Origin: Bacteroidota bacterium
GTDB taxonomy: Bacteria > Bacteroidota > Bacteroidia > Flavobacteriales > Flavobacteriaceae
Direction: 5' to 3'
DNA: 14,478 nucleotides
Assembly: GCA_009937085.1 (NCBI GenBank)
Contig: JAACDD010000097.1
Location: 1-14,478, forward strand
Shown here: positions 1-6,834 of the stretch, in pieces
How the letters are laid out: each line of letters opens with the position of its first letter
How positions within the stretch are numbered: position 1 is the first letter of the stretch
Program-made: the position numbers and the translations under genes
Notes under the pieces: model-generated
Seen by the model: the letters and a program-made list of their open reading frames with translations, nothing else
Told to the model about the DNA's origin: nothing
The model's database searches: none

Positions 1-1024
1 CAAGGTGCTGGAGTTCTACAAAAAGAAAGATGAGCAAAGCTTTAGAAATGAATTGTTTGAAGTAAATCGCATTCAGCAACTCTCGCAGCAAATGCAATCC
101 AAAATTGTGGAAGATATAGAGGTTACTCCAGACGAAGTAAAGGCGTTTTTTAATACGATTCCAAAAGCGGATTTACCCATTTTTGGCTCCGAATTGGAGA
201 TTGCTCAAATTGTTGTAGAACCTAATGTTTCGCTTGATGAAGAAAAGCGTATTATAGAACAGCTAGAAACCATGCGAAACGATGTGCTTGAAAACGGCTC
301 TTCATTCTCGTCCAAAGCTATTTTATATTCGCAAGACCCAGGTTCTCGCTCTCGTGGTGGACGGTATACGTTAGACCGTAAACGCCCCCAAATGGTGAAA
401 GAATTTAGAGAACAAGCATACCGCCTGCAAGAAGGCGAAATTTCACAGCCGTTTAAGACAGATTTTGGCTGGCATATTGTAACGGTAGATAAGATTAGAG
501 GACGTCAAATAGATGTACGTCATGTGTTGCTTACGCCAACAGTTTCAAACTCTGCTTTGGGCGAAGCAAAAAACGAACTAAAGCTAATTAAAAAGCGCAT
601 TGAAGACGGGGAGATTACATTTGAAGCTGCTGCCAAAGAATTTTCAGACGATGATATTACCCGCGCTAACGGAGGGGTTTTAATTAATCCATCTTCAGGA
701 GACACACGTTTTGAGTTAACCAAATTAGACCCACAACTGTACAACCAAATTTTAAAGTTGGAAGACAATGAAATTTCAATTCCTATTTTAGAAGAAGACC
801 GATCTGGAAATAAAAAATATAAAATTGTTATGGTTACAAATCGCTTTAATGAGCACGTAGCCGACTACGCTCAAGATTATGTGCGTATCAAAGATCTGGC
901 ACTTAAAGAAAAGCAACTAAAAACCATTGAGAAGTGGATGATAGAGAAAATTGCAGACACTTATGTCAGCGTTAATCGCGATAATCAATCCTGTGAATTT
1001 GCCAACAATTGGTTGAAAAAATAA
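1..1024 (+). CDS. SurA-like periplasmic peptidyl-prolyl cis-trans isomerase, 3' part (5' end outside window)
   Basis: This parvulin-type (PpiC/SurA family) folding factor would act in the periplasm on outer-membrane and secreted proteins. The reading frame is open to the left edge of the window. The first possible start, GTG at 5, probably encodes an internal Val, because no signal peptide follows it and SurA homologs have a further N-terminal chaperone region. Counting from position 5, there is a helical chaperone part at about residues 1-55. A first parvulin domain at about 60-165 carries the family pattern QDPGSRSRGG, then GEIS, then FGWHIV. A second, more diverged parvulin domain lies at about 168-275 (DVRHVLL, then FSDDD..ANGG). 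A basic helical tail ends at the TAA at 1022-1024. The first domain looks closer to an active isomerase than the second. The family call is firm. Orthology to surA itself is inferred, since Bacteroidota often carry several such genes. Confidence 0.9.
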   Translation, partial: KVLEFYKKKDEQSFRNELFEVNRIQQLSQQMQSKIVEDIEVTPDEVKAFFNTIPKADLPIFGSELEIAQIVVEPNVSLDEEKRIIEQLETMRNDVLENGSSFSSKAILYSQDPGSRSRGGRYTLDRKRPQMVKEFREQAYRLQEGEISQPFKTDFGWHIVTVDKIRGRQIDVRHVLLTPTVSNSALGEAKNELKLIKKRIEDGEITFEAAAKEFSDDDITRANGGVLINPSSGDTRFELTKLDPQLYNQILKLEDNEISIPILEEDRSGNKKYKIVMVTNRFNEHVADYAQDYVRIKDLALKEKQLKTIEKWMIEKIADTYVSVNRDNQSCEFANNWLKK

Positions 1025-1064
1025 AAACCTCTTTCTTTACTTAGGCAGTTCATTACCAATTACT

Positions 1065-1072
1065 TAATTTTG
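1065..1072 (+). promoter_or_regulatory. Possible Bacteroidota -7 promoter element before ccsBA
   Basis: TAATTTTG fits the Bacteroidota -7 consensus TAnnTTTG exactly and lies 13 bases before the ATG of ccsBA. I see no convincing TTTG at -33, and the implied leader would be only about ten bases. The region is AT-rich, so a chance match is quite possible. If it is real, ccsBA and the two overlapping genes after it could be transcribed apart from the isomerase gene. Confidence 0.2.
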
Positions 1073-1085
1073 AAAAAAAATTGTT

Positions 1086-4000
1086 ATGGACGTAGCTAAA
1101 AAGTTGCTTTCAATCCTGTTTTCTACACGCTTAACTGCCGTGCTTTTTATCCTGTTTTCGGTGGCTATGGGCGTTGGTACTTTTGTAGAAAGCGCTCATG
1201 ATACGGCAACAGCACGCATTTGGATTTACAGTGCTTGGTGGTTTGAAGTAATGATGTTGTTTTTTGTGGTAAATTTTTTGGGGAACATCAAAAGATACCG
1301 CCTACTGCGTTGGGAAAAATGGCCACTACTTTTACTTCACTTGTCATGGATTTTAATCATTATTGGCGCGGGGATAACGCGTTACATTGGTTATGAAGGG
1401 GTAATGCCCATTCGTGAGGGGGAAAGCACAAACGCTTTTCTTACAGAAAAAACATATTTATCGATATTTATTGATGGGGAAATTGATGGTGAGCCACGAC
1501 GAAAATTACTCGAAAACGATGTGTTATTTTCCGAAGCCGCAAACAATAATTTTGTTTGGAGTAGTGATTTTGACAATACCCCTTTTTCTATTAGTTATGT
1601 AGATTTTATCAAAGGCGCTGAAGAAGGCTTAGTCGAAGATCCAAATGGGGATGTTTACCTAAAGATTGTTGAAGCTGGCGACGGCAACCGCCACGACCAC
1701 TATCTTAAAATGGGGGAAGTGGCCAGTATTCATAATATTTTATTTGCGTTTAATTCTTTTACTGAGGGCGCAATTAACATCACACTCGAAAACGATAGTT
1801 ATACGATTAACTCTGCTTTTGAAGGCTCATTTTTACGCATGGCTGATCAAAAGCAAGGAATCTTGAGTCCAAACACGGATCAACCCTTACAACTACGCTC
1901 GCTGTACAACACCGCAGGAATGCAGTTTGTTTTTCCAGACCCAGCTATACAAGGCACGTATGAAATTATTCGCGCCGAAGATGCCGAAAACGCCCCTCAA
2001 GATGCCTTAACAGTTTTAATTGAGGCGAATGGCGAACAACAGCAACTAAGCGTACTGGGCGCAAAAGGCGTTGCCAATGCACCTGTTCGAATGACGGTTG
2101 GTGGACTGGACTTTTGGGTTAAATACGGTTCTAAGGAATACGATTTACCTTTTTCATTACGTCTAAACGATTTTATTGCAGAAAAATACCCAGGGACAGA
2201 AAAAAGTTATAGCAGTTTTATGAGTAAAGTTACTGTTCTAGACGACCCAACGTTTGACCACGATATTTATATGAATCATATACTTAAGCATAAGGGATAC
2301 CGATTTTTTCAAGCTTCTTTTGACCCAGATGAGAAGGGTACGGTATTGTCTGTAAATCACGATGCTTTGGGAACTGGCGTTACCTATGCGGGTTATTTTT
2401 TACTTTATCTCGGATTGATGGGGCTGCTGTTTTTTGGAAAAACACGCTTTAAGAAGTTGGCTAAAATGTTAGAAGATATACGTCTTAAGAAAGCCGCATT
2501 AAGCTTATTTTTTATTTTAAGTTTTGGTGCTGCTACAGCGCAAAACCACGACCACGATCTCCCCACGTTTTCTGCTGACTCTGTATTGCAAGTCGATGCC
2601 ATTGATGCACAACAAGCGGCAAAATTTGGTGCACTTATTATCCAAGATACAGGGGGGCGTATGAAACCCGCCAATACTTTTGCTTCAGAATTGGTGCGAA
2701 AAGTGAGTAAATCAGATCACTACAAAACATTGGACGCAAATCAAGTTTTGCTTTCCATGACACAAAATCCACTGTTGTGGTATCAAGTACCTTTTGTGTA
2801 TTTAAAACGTGGAAACGACAGCTTACGTTCCTTAATTGGTGTGGATAAAAAAGCAAAATATGCTGCATTTGCTAACTTTTTTGATGCCGCTGGAAACTAT
2901 AAGTTAGCTCCTATGTTGGAAGGTGCGTATAAGTCCGCGACTCCAAATCAATTTCAAAAAGATTTTATTGATACAGACCGAAAAGTAAACCTTCTTTTTT
3001 CTGCTTTAGAAGGAAAAATAGTACGCATTTTCCCTGTGCCAAACGATGTAAATAACCGTTGGATTTCATTGCCAGAAGTTGCCGAAACTAAACTTCAAGG
3101 AGTGGACTCGCTTTACGTAAATAATGTTATTCCACTCTATTTTTCTTCGCTAAGACAAGGGAAAGCTACACAAGATTACACACAAGCAGACCAATTGCTT
3201 GAAAGCCTAAAAGGCTATCAGCAGAAGTATGGTGCAGCCGTCATGCCTTCACAAAAACAAATTGAAGCCGAAATATTATACAATGAGTACGATATTTTTA
3301 AGCGTTTGTTCAGTTGGTATATGTATGCGGGGACACTGTTGTTTTTTATCCTTATTGCGCAAATGCTTTATGACGTTCGTGTACTTCGAGCTGTGGTTTA
3401 CGCCTTTGTTGGCATCATTGCACTTCTCTTTGTGTTGCATACGGCAGGGTTGGCTGCACGCTGGTATATTTCTGGGCATGCGCCTTGGAGTGATGCCTAC
3501 GAGTCCATGATTTATGTGGCTTGGGCAACTATGGGAATGGGACTTGCTTTTGGTAGAAAATCGAATCTTACCATTGCTGCTACGGCTTTTGTAGCTTCTA
3601 TGGTTTTAATGATTGCGCATTGGAATTGGATGGACCCAGAAATTGCAAATCTTGTTCCTGTTTTAGATAGCTATTGGCTTATGATCCACGTGGCGGTTAT
3701 TGTTGGGAGCTATGGGCCTTTTGCGTTAGGTATGATTTTAGGTGTCATTTCATTGCTTTTGATGCTTATTACCACAAAAAAATCTGCTGGAAAAATGCGT
3801 TTACACATAGCAGAGCTAACTGTGGTTAATGAATTATCGATTACTGTTGGACTGATTATGCTTACTATTGGAAACTTTTTGGGTGGACAATGGGCGAATG
3901 AAAGTTGGGGACGCTATTGGGGCTGGGATCCAAAAGAAACCTGGGCGCTTATAAGTATATTGATTTATGCCTTTGTGCTGCATATGCGCTTGGTTCCTGG

Positions 4001-4217
4001 ACTTCGTGGGAAGTGGATTTACAGCTTGGCTTCTGTGGTAGCGTTTGCAAGTATTATGATGACCTATTTTGGGGTGAATTTTTACCTAACAGGATTGCAT
4101 TCCTACGCAAGTGGTGACAAAGTGATTACGCCAAATTTTGTGTATTATTCAATCGCATTTGTGGCTGTATTGGCAGTCTTGTCTTATGGAAAAGCAAAAA
4201 AATACTTTTCGAAATAG
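1086..4217 (+). CDS. ccsBA: Fused cytochrome c biogenesis protein CcsBA (ResB-CcsA fusion, system II)
   Basis: This is the system II cytochrome c synthetase. It moves heme across the inner membrane and attaches it to CXXCH motifs of apocytochromes c outside. The ResB/CcsB half has membrane helices at about residues 8-32, 50-68 and 79-98. A large periplasmic domain follows to about 430, then another helix. A second hydrophobic stretch at 470-486 is followed by a soluble region of about 240 residues. The CcsA half starts near 725 and carries the WWD heme-handling motif at 941-954 (WGRYWGWDPKETWA). Candidates for the four functional histidines of CcsBA proteins are H85 and H966 in membrane helices and H868 and H1005 on the outside. 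The spacing of 39 residues from H966 to H1005 fits my memory of the characterised Helicobacter protein. The length of 1043 is normal for the fused form, and nothing suggests a frameshift. The ATG at 1086 begins a sensible first helix. The 3' end overlaps the next gene by 32 bases. Confidence 0.95.
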   Translation: MDVAKKLLSILFSTRLTAVLFILFSVAMGVGTFVESAHDTATARIWIYSAWWFEVMMLFFVVNFLGNIKRYRLLRWEKWPLLLLHLSWILIIIGAGITRYIGYEGVMPIREGESTNAFLTEKTYLSIFIDGEIDGEPRRKLLENDVLFSEAANNNFVWSSDFDNTPFSISYVDFIKGAEEGLVEDPNGDVYLKIVEAGDGNRHDHYLKMGEVASIHNILFAFNSFTEGAINITLENDSYTINSAFEGSFLRMADQKQGILSPNTDQPLQLRSLYNTAGMQFVFPDPAIQGTYEIIRAEDAENAPQDALTVLIEANGEQQQLSVLGAKGVANAPVRMTVGGLDFWVKYGSKEYDLPFSLRLNDFIAEKYPGTEKSYSSFMSKVTVLDDPTFDHDIYMNHILKHKGYRFFQASFDPDEKGTVLSVNHDALGTGVTYAGYFLLYLGLMGLLFFGKTRFKKLAKMLEDIRLKKAALSLFFILSFGAATAQNHDHDLPTFSADSVLQVDAIDAQQAAKFGALIIQDTGGRMKPANTFASELVRKVSKSDHYKTLDANQVLLSMTQNPLLWYQVPFVYLKRGNDSLRSLIGVDKKAKYAAFANFFDAAGNYKLAPMLEGAYKSATPNQFQKDFIDTDRKVNLLFSALEGKIVRIFPVPNDVNNRWISLPEVAETKLQGVDSLYVNNVIPLYFSSLRQGKATQDYTQADQLLESLKGYQQKYGAAVMPSQKQIEAEILYNEYDIFKRLFSWYMYAGTLLFFILIAQMLYDVRVLRAVVYAFVGIIALLFVLHTAGLAARWYISGHAPWSDAYESMIYVAWATMGMGLAFGRKSNLTIAATAFVASMVLMIAHWNWMDPEIANLVPVLDSYWLMIHVAVIVGSYGPFALGMILGVISLLLMLITTKKSAGKMRLHIAELTVVNELSITVGLIMLTIGNFLGGQWANESWGRYWGWDPKETWALISILIYAFVLHMRLVPGLRGKWIYSLASVVAFASIMMTYFGVNFYLTGLHSYASGDKVITPNFVYYSIAFVAVLAVLSYGKAKKYFSK

Positions 4218-4407
4218 TTTGCGTTGGTGGGCCTATTCCGTTGGCGGTTTGGTGCTTATTGGCGCGGGACTTAGTGTACTCGGCGAAGCCATTATTGCCA
4301 AAAGTAGCGGTGAGGCATGGTTTTTGGTCGGTACATTTGCATTAATATTAGTTAATTCTGGAATATGTTTGGTAGCGGAAGCAGTTATCCTTCGATTAAA
4401 AAAGTAG
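4186..4407 (+). CDS. Small two-helix inner-membrane protein, function unknown
   Basis: I do not recognise a named family. From the ATG at 4186 it encodes 73 residues, beginning MEKQKNTFRNSLRWW. Two hydrophobic segments lie at about residues 15-34 (AYSVGGLVLIGAGLSVLGEA) and 44-68 (WFLVGTFALILVNSGICLVAEA). The N-terminus is basic and the protein ends LRLKK, which suggests a hairpin with both ends in the cytoplasm. The same frame is open back to an ATG at 4138. I prefer 4186 because the 16 extra residues would lie fully inside ccsBA and would put a non-basic, cysteine-containing stretch before the clean N-terminus. The gene overlaps ccsBA by 32 bases and the next gene by 43, so it is probably co-translated with them. 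A role close to cytochrome c maturation or respiration is an inference from position only. Confidence 0.8.
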   Translation: MEKQKNTFRNSLRWWAYSVGGLVLIGAGLSVLGEAIIAKSSGEAWFLVGTFALILVNSGICLVAEAVILRLKK

Positions 4408-5021
4408 GAATTGCGACACTTTTCTTTGGAAGTTTTCTTTTTGCGCAAGAGCAAGGAGGTGGTACTGACTTACCATTTCCCACTGCGCCAACACCAAATT
4501 ACGGCCTGTTAATCCCTGAAGAAAAAGTAGAGGATTTCTCTTTTTTAGATAAGTCTAAAGAAGACAGTCCTTCCATGATGGATAATAATGAAACGTTTAT
4601 TGATCCAGGAAAAAGGTATTTAGCAAAACTTAAAAGAGAAGGCTCTGTTTCAAAAGACACGTATTTGGGCGATGTGTATTTAGGCGATAAAATAACATTC
4701 TCAAAAAATGCACAAATTCTTCTTCGGGACTTTGGTCAAGAAGACGGTGATTATGTTCGTGTCCTTGTGAATGATGAAGAAGTGATTTCAAAGCTAATGC
4801 TCAAAAACCAGTTTTTCACACTTAACCTTCCTTTGAAAGAAGGGTTTAATAAAATTGAATTTCTTGCACTTAATCAAGGTAGGCTATATCCAAATACGGC
4901 TGAACTTCGTATGTATGACGACCTTGGAGCGCCTCTCGCTATTTACAATTGGAATCTTTCCACAGGCGCAAAGGCATCTATCATTCTTGTAAAAGAAGGG
5001 GATAGATTACGCGAAGAGTAA
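4365..5021 (+). CDS. Secreted protein of unknown function, Bacteroidota-type
   Basis: The 218-residue product has a signal peptide at about residues 11-28 (SIKKVGIATLFFGSFLFAQ), with cleavage likely near FLFA-Q, so the mature protein should be periplasmic or exported. A low-complexity Pro/Thr/Gly-rich linker (about 29-48) and an acidic stretch follow. The C-terminal part, about 95-215, alternates hydrophobic strands and looks like one beta-sandwich. It contains VLVNDEEV, LPLKEGFNKIEFLALNQG and PNTAELRMYDDLG. Similar secreted proteins of unknown function exist in Flavobacteria, as far as I recall, but I know no activity. I see no catalytic motif, lipobox or type IX secretion tail. The ATG at 4365 is the only sensible start in frame, because stop codons close the frame upstream. 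It lies inside the preceding small membrane-protein gene (43-base overlap), so it probably belongs to the ccsBA transcript. Confidence 0.8.
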   Translation: MFGSGSSYPSIKKVGIATLFFGSFLFAQEQGGGTDLPFPTAPTPNYGLLIPEEKVEDFSFLDKSKEDSPSMMDNNETFIDPGKRYLAKLKREGSVSKDTYLGDVYLGDKITFSKNAQILLRDFGQEDGDYVRVLVNDEEVISKLMLKNQFFTLNLPLKEGFNKIEFLALNQGRLYPNTAELRMYDDLGAPLAIYNWNLSTGAKASIILVKEGDRLREE

Positions 5022-5209
5022 GGTTACCCGTTTTATTTTCTACTTACAGCCCAGTAAAAATCTTGATTCATTATAAATTTAAGAAAATGTCTCAGTAAAA
5101 AATACTGTAATAAACCGGGATACAAGCATATGATAGCTTTACTATTTGTTTTTAAAATCTACTTCCATACTATTTCATGAACACTATCTTGAGTAAAATG
5201 ACCAATTAA

Positions 5210-5221
5210 AAAACATGTTTT
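5210..5221. repeat. Perfect 12-base palindrome upstream of the sulfatase gene
   Basis: AAAACATGTTTT is a perfect palindrome about 40 bases before the likely sulfatase start. GTAAAA at 5193-5198 also pairs with TTTTAC at 5218-5223. It could be a regulator-binding site, but palindromes of this size arise easily in AT-rich spacers. Confidence 0.35.
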
Positions 5222-5239
5222 ACTTTAAATATCAGCTAT

Positions 5240-5256
5240 TTTGTTTTTTAAACAAA
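5240..5256. repeat. 7-base inverted repeat spanning the candidate sulfatase start region
   Basis: TTTGTTT at 5240-5246 pairs with AAACAAA at 5250-5256 around a three-T loop. In RNA this would be a weak AU-rich hairpin. It covers the upstream TTG candidate start at 5241 and ends five bases before the preferred TTG at 5262. It might affect translation initiation. There is no run of T immediately after it, so it does not look like a terminator. Confidence 0.35.
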
Positions 5257-5261
5257 CCAAT

Positions 5262-6767
5262 TTGAAGGATTTAGTTAAGTTATTGTTGTTTGCTTTTTTT
5301 TTAGCTGCTTTAACGGTTAATGCCCAAACAGAAACTAAAAGAGAAGTACAGAAAAGACCAAACTTTTTATTTGTTTTAGTTGATGACCAACCATTTGATG
5401 CAGTAGGTTTCAGCAATCGTTATCCATTTCTCAAAACACCCAATATGGATCGGCTTTCTGAAGAAGGGGCAGTCATGGAGAATTTTTTTGTAACTCAATC
5501 AATATGTTCTCCTTCACGCGCAAGTTTTTTGACGGGAACCTATCCACATATTCACGGAGTTAATCAAAATAACCGTTCTGTAGACCCCAACTGGGACAAG
5601 TTCGCCCCTTATAATTCTCATTTGCAAGAGGCAGGATATCAGACTGCTCATGTTGGGAAAATACATATGGCACATTTTAAGGGTAAAAAGCACATTCGCC
5701 CTGGGTTTGATTACTGGTTTAGCTTTATTGGACAGGGAAAATATTTTAACCCTACGGTCAACGATAATGGGGAGGAATATCAAATGGAAGGGTATATGAC
5801 AGATATTCTTACGGATAAAGCCATTGCATGGTTAGAAGAAGATCGTGATCTTGACAAACCCTTTAGTTTAAATCTTTGGCACAAGGCAGTACATCAACCG
5901 CACTTACCAGCACCAAGGCACGAAGATTTTTATACGGATTTTGAACTTCCAACGCCTCCTTACGACACACACAAAGAAACCTTTAAAGGAAAACCGTTGT
6001 GGCAACGGAAGAAAACATTTGGTTTTGAGTGGAAAAAACACCTTCCTATCCCTGATGCTTTACCCGAAAAAGACTGGCCCATTAACTACGATCGCAACAT
6101 GCAATTGTTACGATGTCTACTTGCCATTGATGAATCGCTCGGGAAAGTGCTAGAGACCTTAGAAAAAATGGGCGAATTGGAAAACACGGTGATTATTTAC
6201 AGCAGTGATAACGGCTATTTTATGGGCGAGCACACTTTTTTAGATAAGCGATTAGCTTATGAAAGCTCCATGCGTGTTCCAATGATTATAAGATATCCAG
6301 AGCGCATTAAGGCGGGGACTAAAATCAGCGAGCAGTGTCTTAATATTGACCTTGCGCCAACAATTTTAGACTTTGCAAACGTTCAAATTCCAGCTTATAT
6401 GCAAGGGGAATCCATGCTTAGGCTATTAGAAGGTAAAAAAGAAAAAGACTGGCGAGAGGCTATTTTATTTGAGTACTATCTTGATACATATTGGCCTTAT
6501 GCAGGTCCAAATCAAATTGCGGTACGGACTGATGAATATAAACTCATTGACAATTTTATCAAAAATGATATAGACGAATTATACGACCTTAAAAAGGATC
6601 CAGGTGAAATGGTGAATCTTATCAATTCCCCAAAACACAAAGACACTGAAAACAGGCTTAGAAACATAGCTGAAGAATTAAAAAAGAAATATAAATACAA
6701 CCCTGATAGAGACTGGTGGCTGCGTCAAGTTATTCGCGCAAATAAATCAAAAGATCATGTAGATTGA
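5262..6767 (+). CDS. Secreted S1-family (formylglycine-dependent) sulfatase
   Basis: This enzyme hydrolyses sulfate esters, here probably on a sulfated polysaccharide or oligosaccharide. Residues are counted from TTG at 5262 (501 residues). The signal peptide is at about 1-22 (KDLVKLLLFAFFLAALTVNA), so the enzyme acts outside the cytoplasm. The metal-site aspartates D41-D42 lie in FVLVDDQPFD. C82 in CSPSRASFLTG is the Cys converted to formylglycine by a maturase that is not in the window. Further active-site candidates are K133 and H135 (VGKIHM), H207 and H211 (WHKAVHQPH), D316-N317 (SSDNGYFMGEH) and K329. The C-terminal subdomain, including YDLKKDPGEMVNL, is complete. No in-frame ATG lies between the stop at 5226-5228 and the signal peptide, so the start is non-ATG. 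TTG at 5262 gives the better signal peptide, and TTG at 5241 would add seven residues. Iduronate-2-sulfatase-like subfamilies look closest, but I cannot assign the subfamily. The gene lies 67 bases before the HTCS gene on the same strand, so it fits the PUL. Confidence 0.93.
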   Translation: MKDLVKLLLFAFFLAALTVNAQTETKREVQKRPNFLFVLVDDQPFDAVGFSNRYPFLKTPNMDRLSEEGAVMENFFVTQSICSPSRASFLTGTYPHIHGVNQNNRSVDPNWDKFAPYNSHLQEAGYQTAHVGKIHMAHFKGKKHIRPGFDYWFSFIGQGKYFNPTVNDNGEEYQMEGYMTDILTDKAIAWLEEDRDLDKPFSLNLWHKAVHQPHLPAPRHEDFYTDFELPTPPYDTHKETFKGKPLWQRKKTFGFEWKKHLPIPDALPEKDWPINYDRNMQLLRCLLAIDESLGKVLETLEKMGELENTVIIYSSDNGYFMGEHTFLDKRLAYESSMRVPMIIRYPERIKAGTKISEQCLNIDLAPTILDFANVQIPAYMQGESMLRLLEGKKEKDWREAILFEYYLDTYWPYAGPNQIAVRTDEYKLIDNFIKNDIDELYDLKKDPGEMVNLINSPKHKDTENRLRNIAEELKKKYKYNPDRDWWLRQVIRANKSKDHVD

Positions 6768-6820
6768 CAAAGTTTTTTATTCGAAATGCATAAAATGCCA
6801 TTAAAAATTGTAAATTAAGC

Positions 6821-6827
6821 AAGGAAG
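6821..6827 (+). promoter_or_regulatory. Shine-Dalgarno-like site of the HTCS gene
   Basis: AAGGAAG lies seven bases before the ATG at 6835 and supports that start. It is notable because most other genes in this window have no purine-rich site of this quality, as is usual in Bacteroidota. Confidence 0.4.
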
Positions 6828-6834
6828 AATAAAA

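Noticed and set aside
3229..3510. Plus-strand 93-codon open frame inside ccsBA
   Set aside because: It is out of frame with an intact, clearly recognised gene. The Cys/His-rich product is typical of shadow translation of membrane-helix codons.
4138..4185. Upstream ATG at 4138 as the start of the small membrane protein
   Set aside because: It would add 16 residues coded wholly inside ccsBA and spoil a clean basic N-terminus. The ATG at 4186 is the better start, though this is not proven.
5093..5107. CAGTA-AAAAA-TACTG hairpin considered as a terminator for the ccsBA gene group
   Set aside because: The stem is only five base pairs, mostly A-T, and no T run follows, so it is unlikely to stop transcription.
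6784..6798. AAATGC repeated at 6784 and 6793 upstream of the HTCS gene
   Set aside because: Two six-base copies nine bases apart in an AT-rich spacer are too short to call an operator without comparison.
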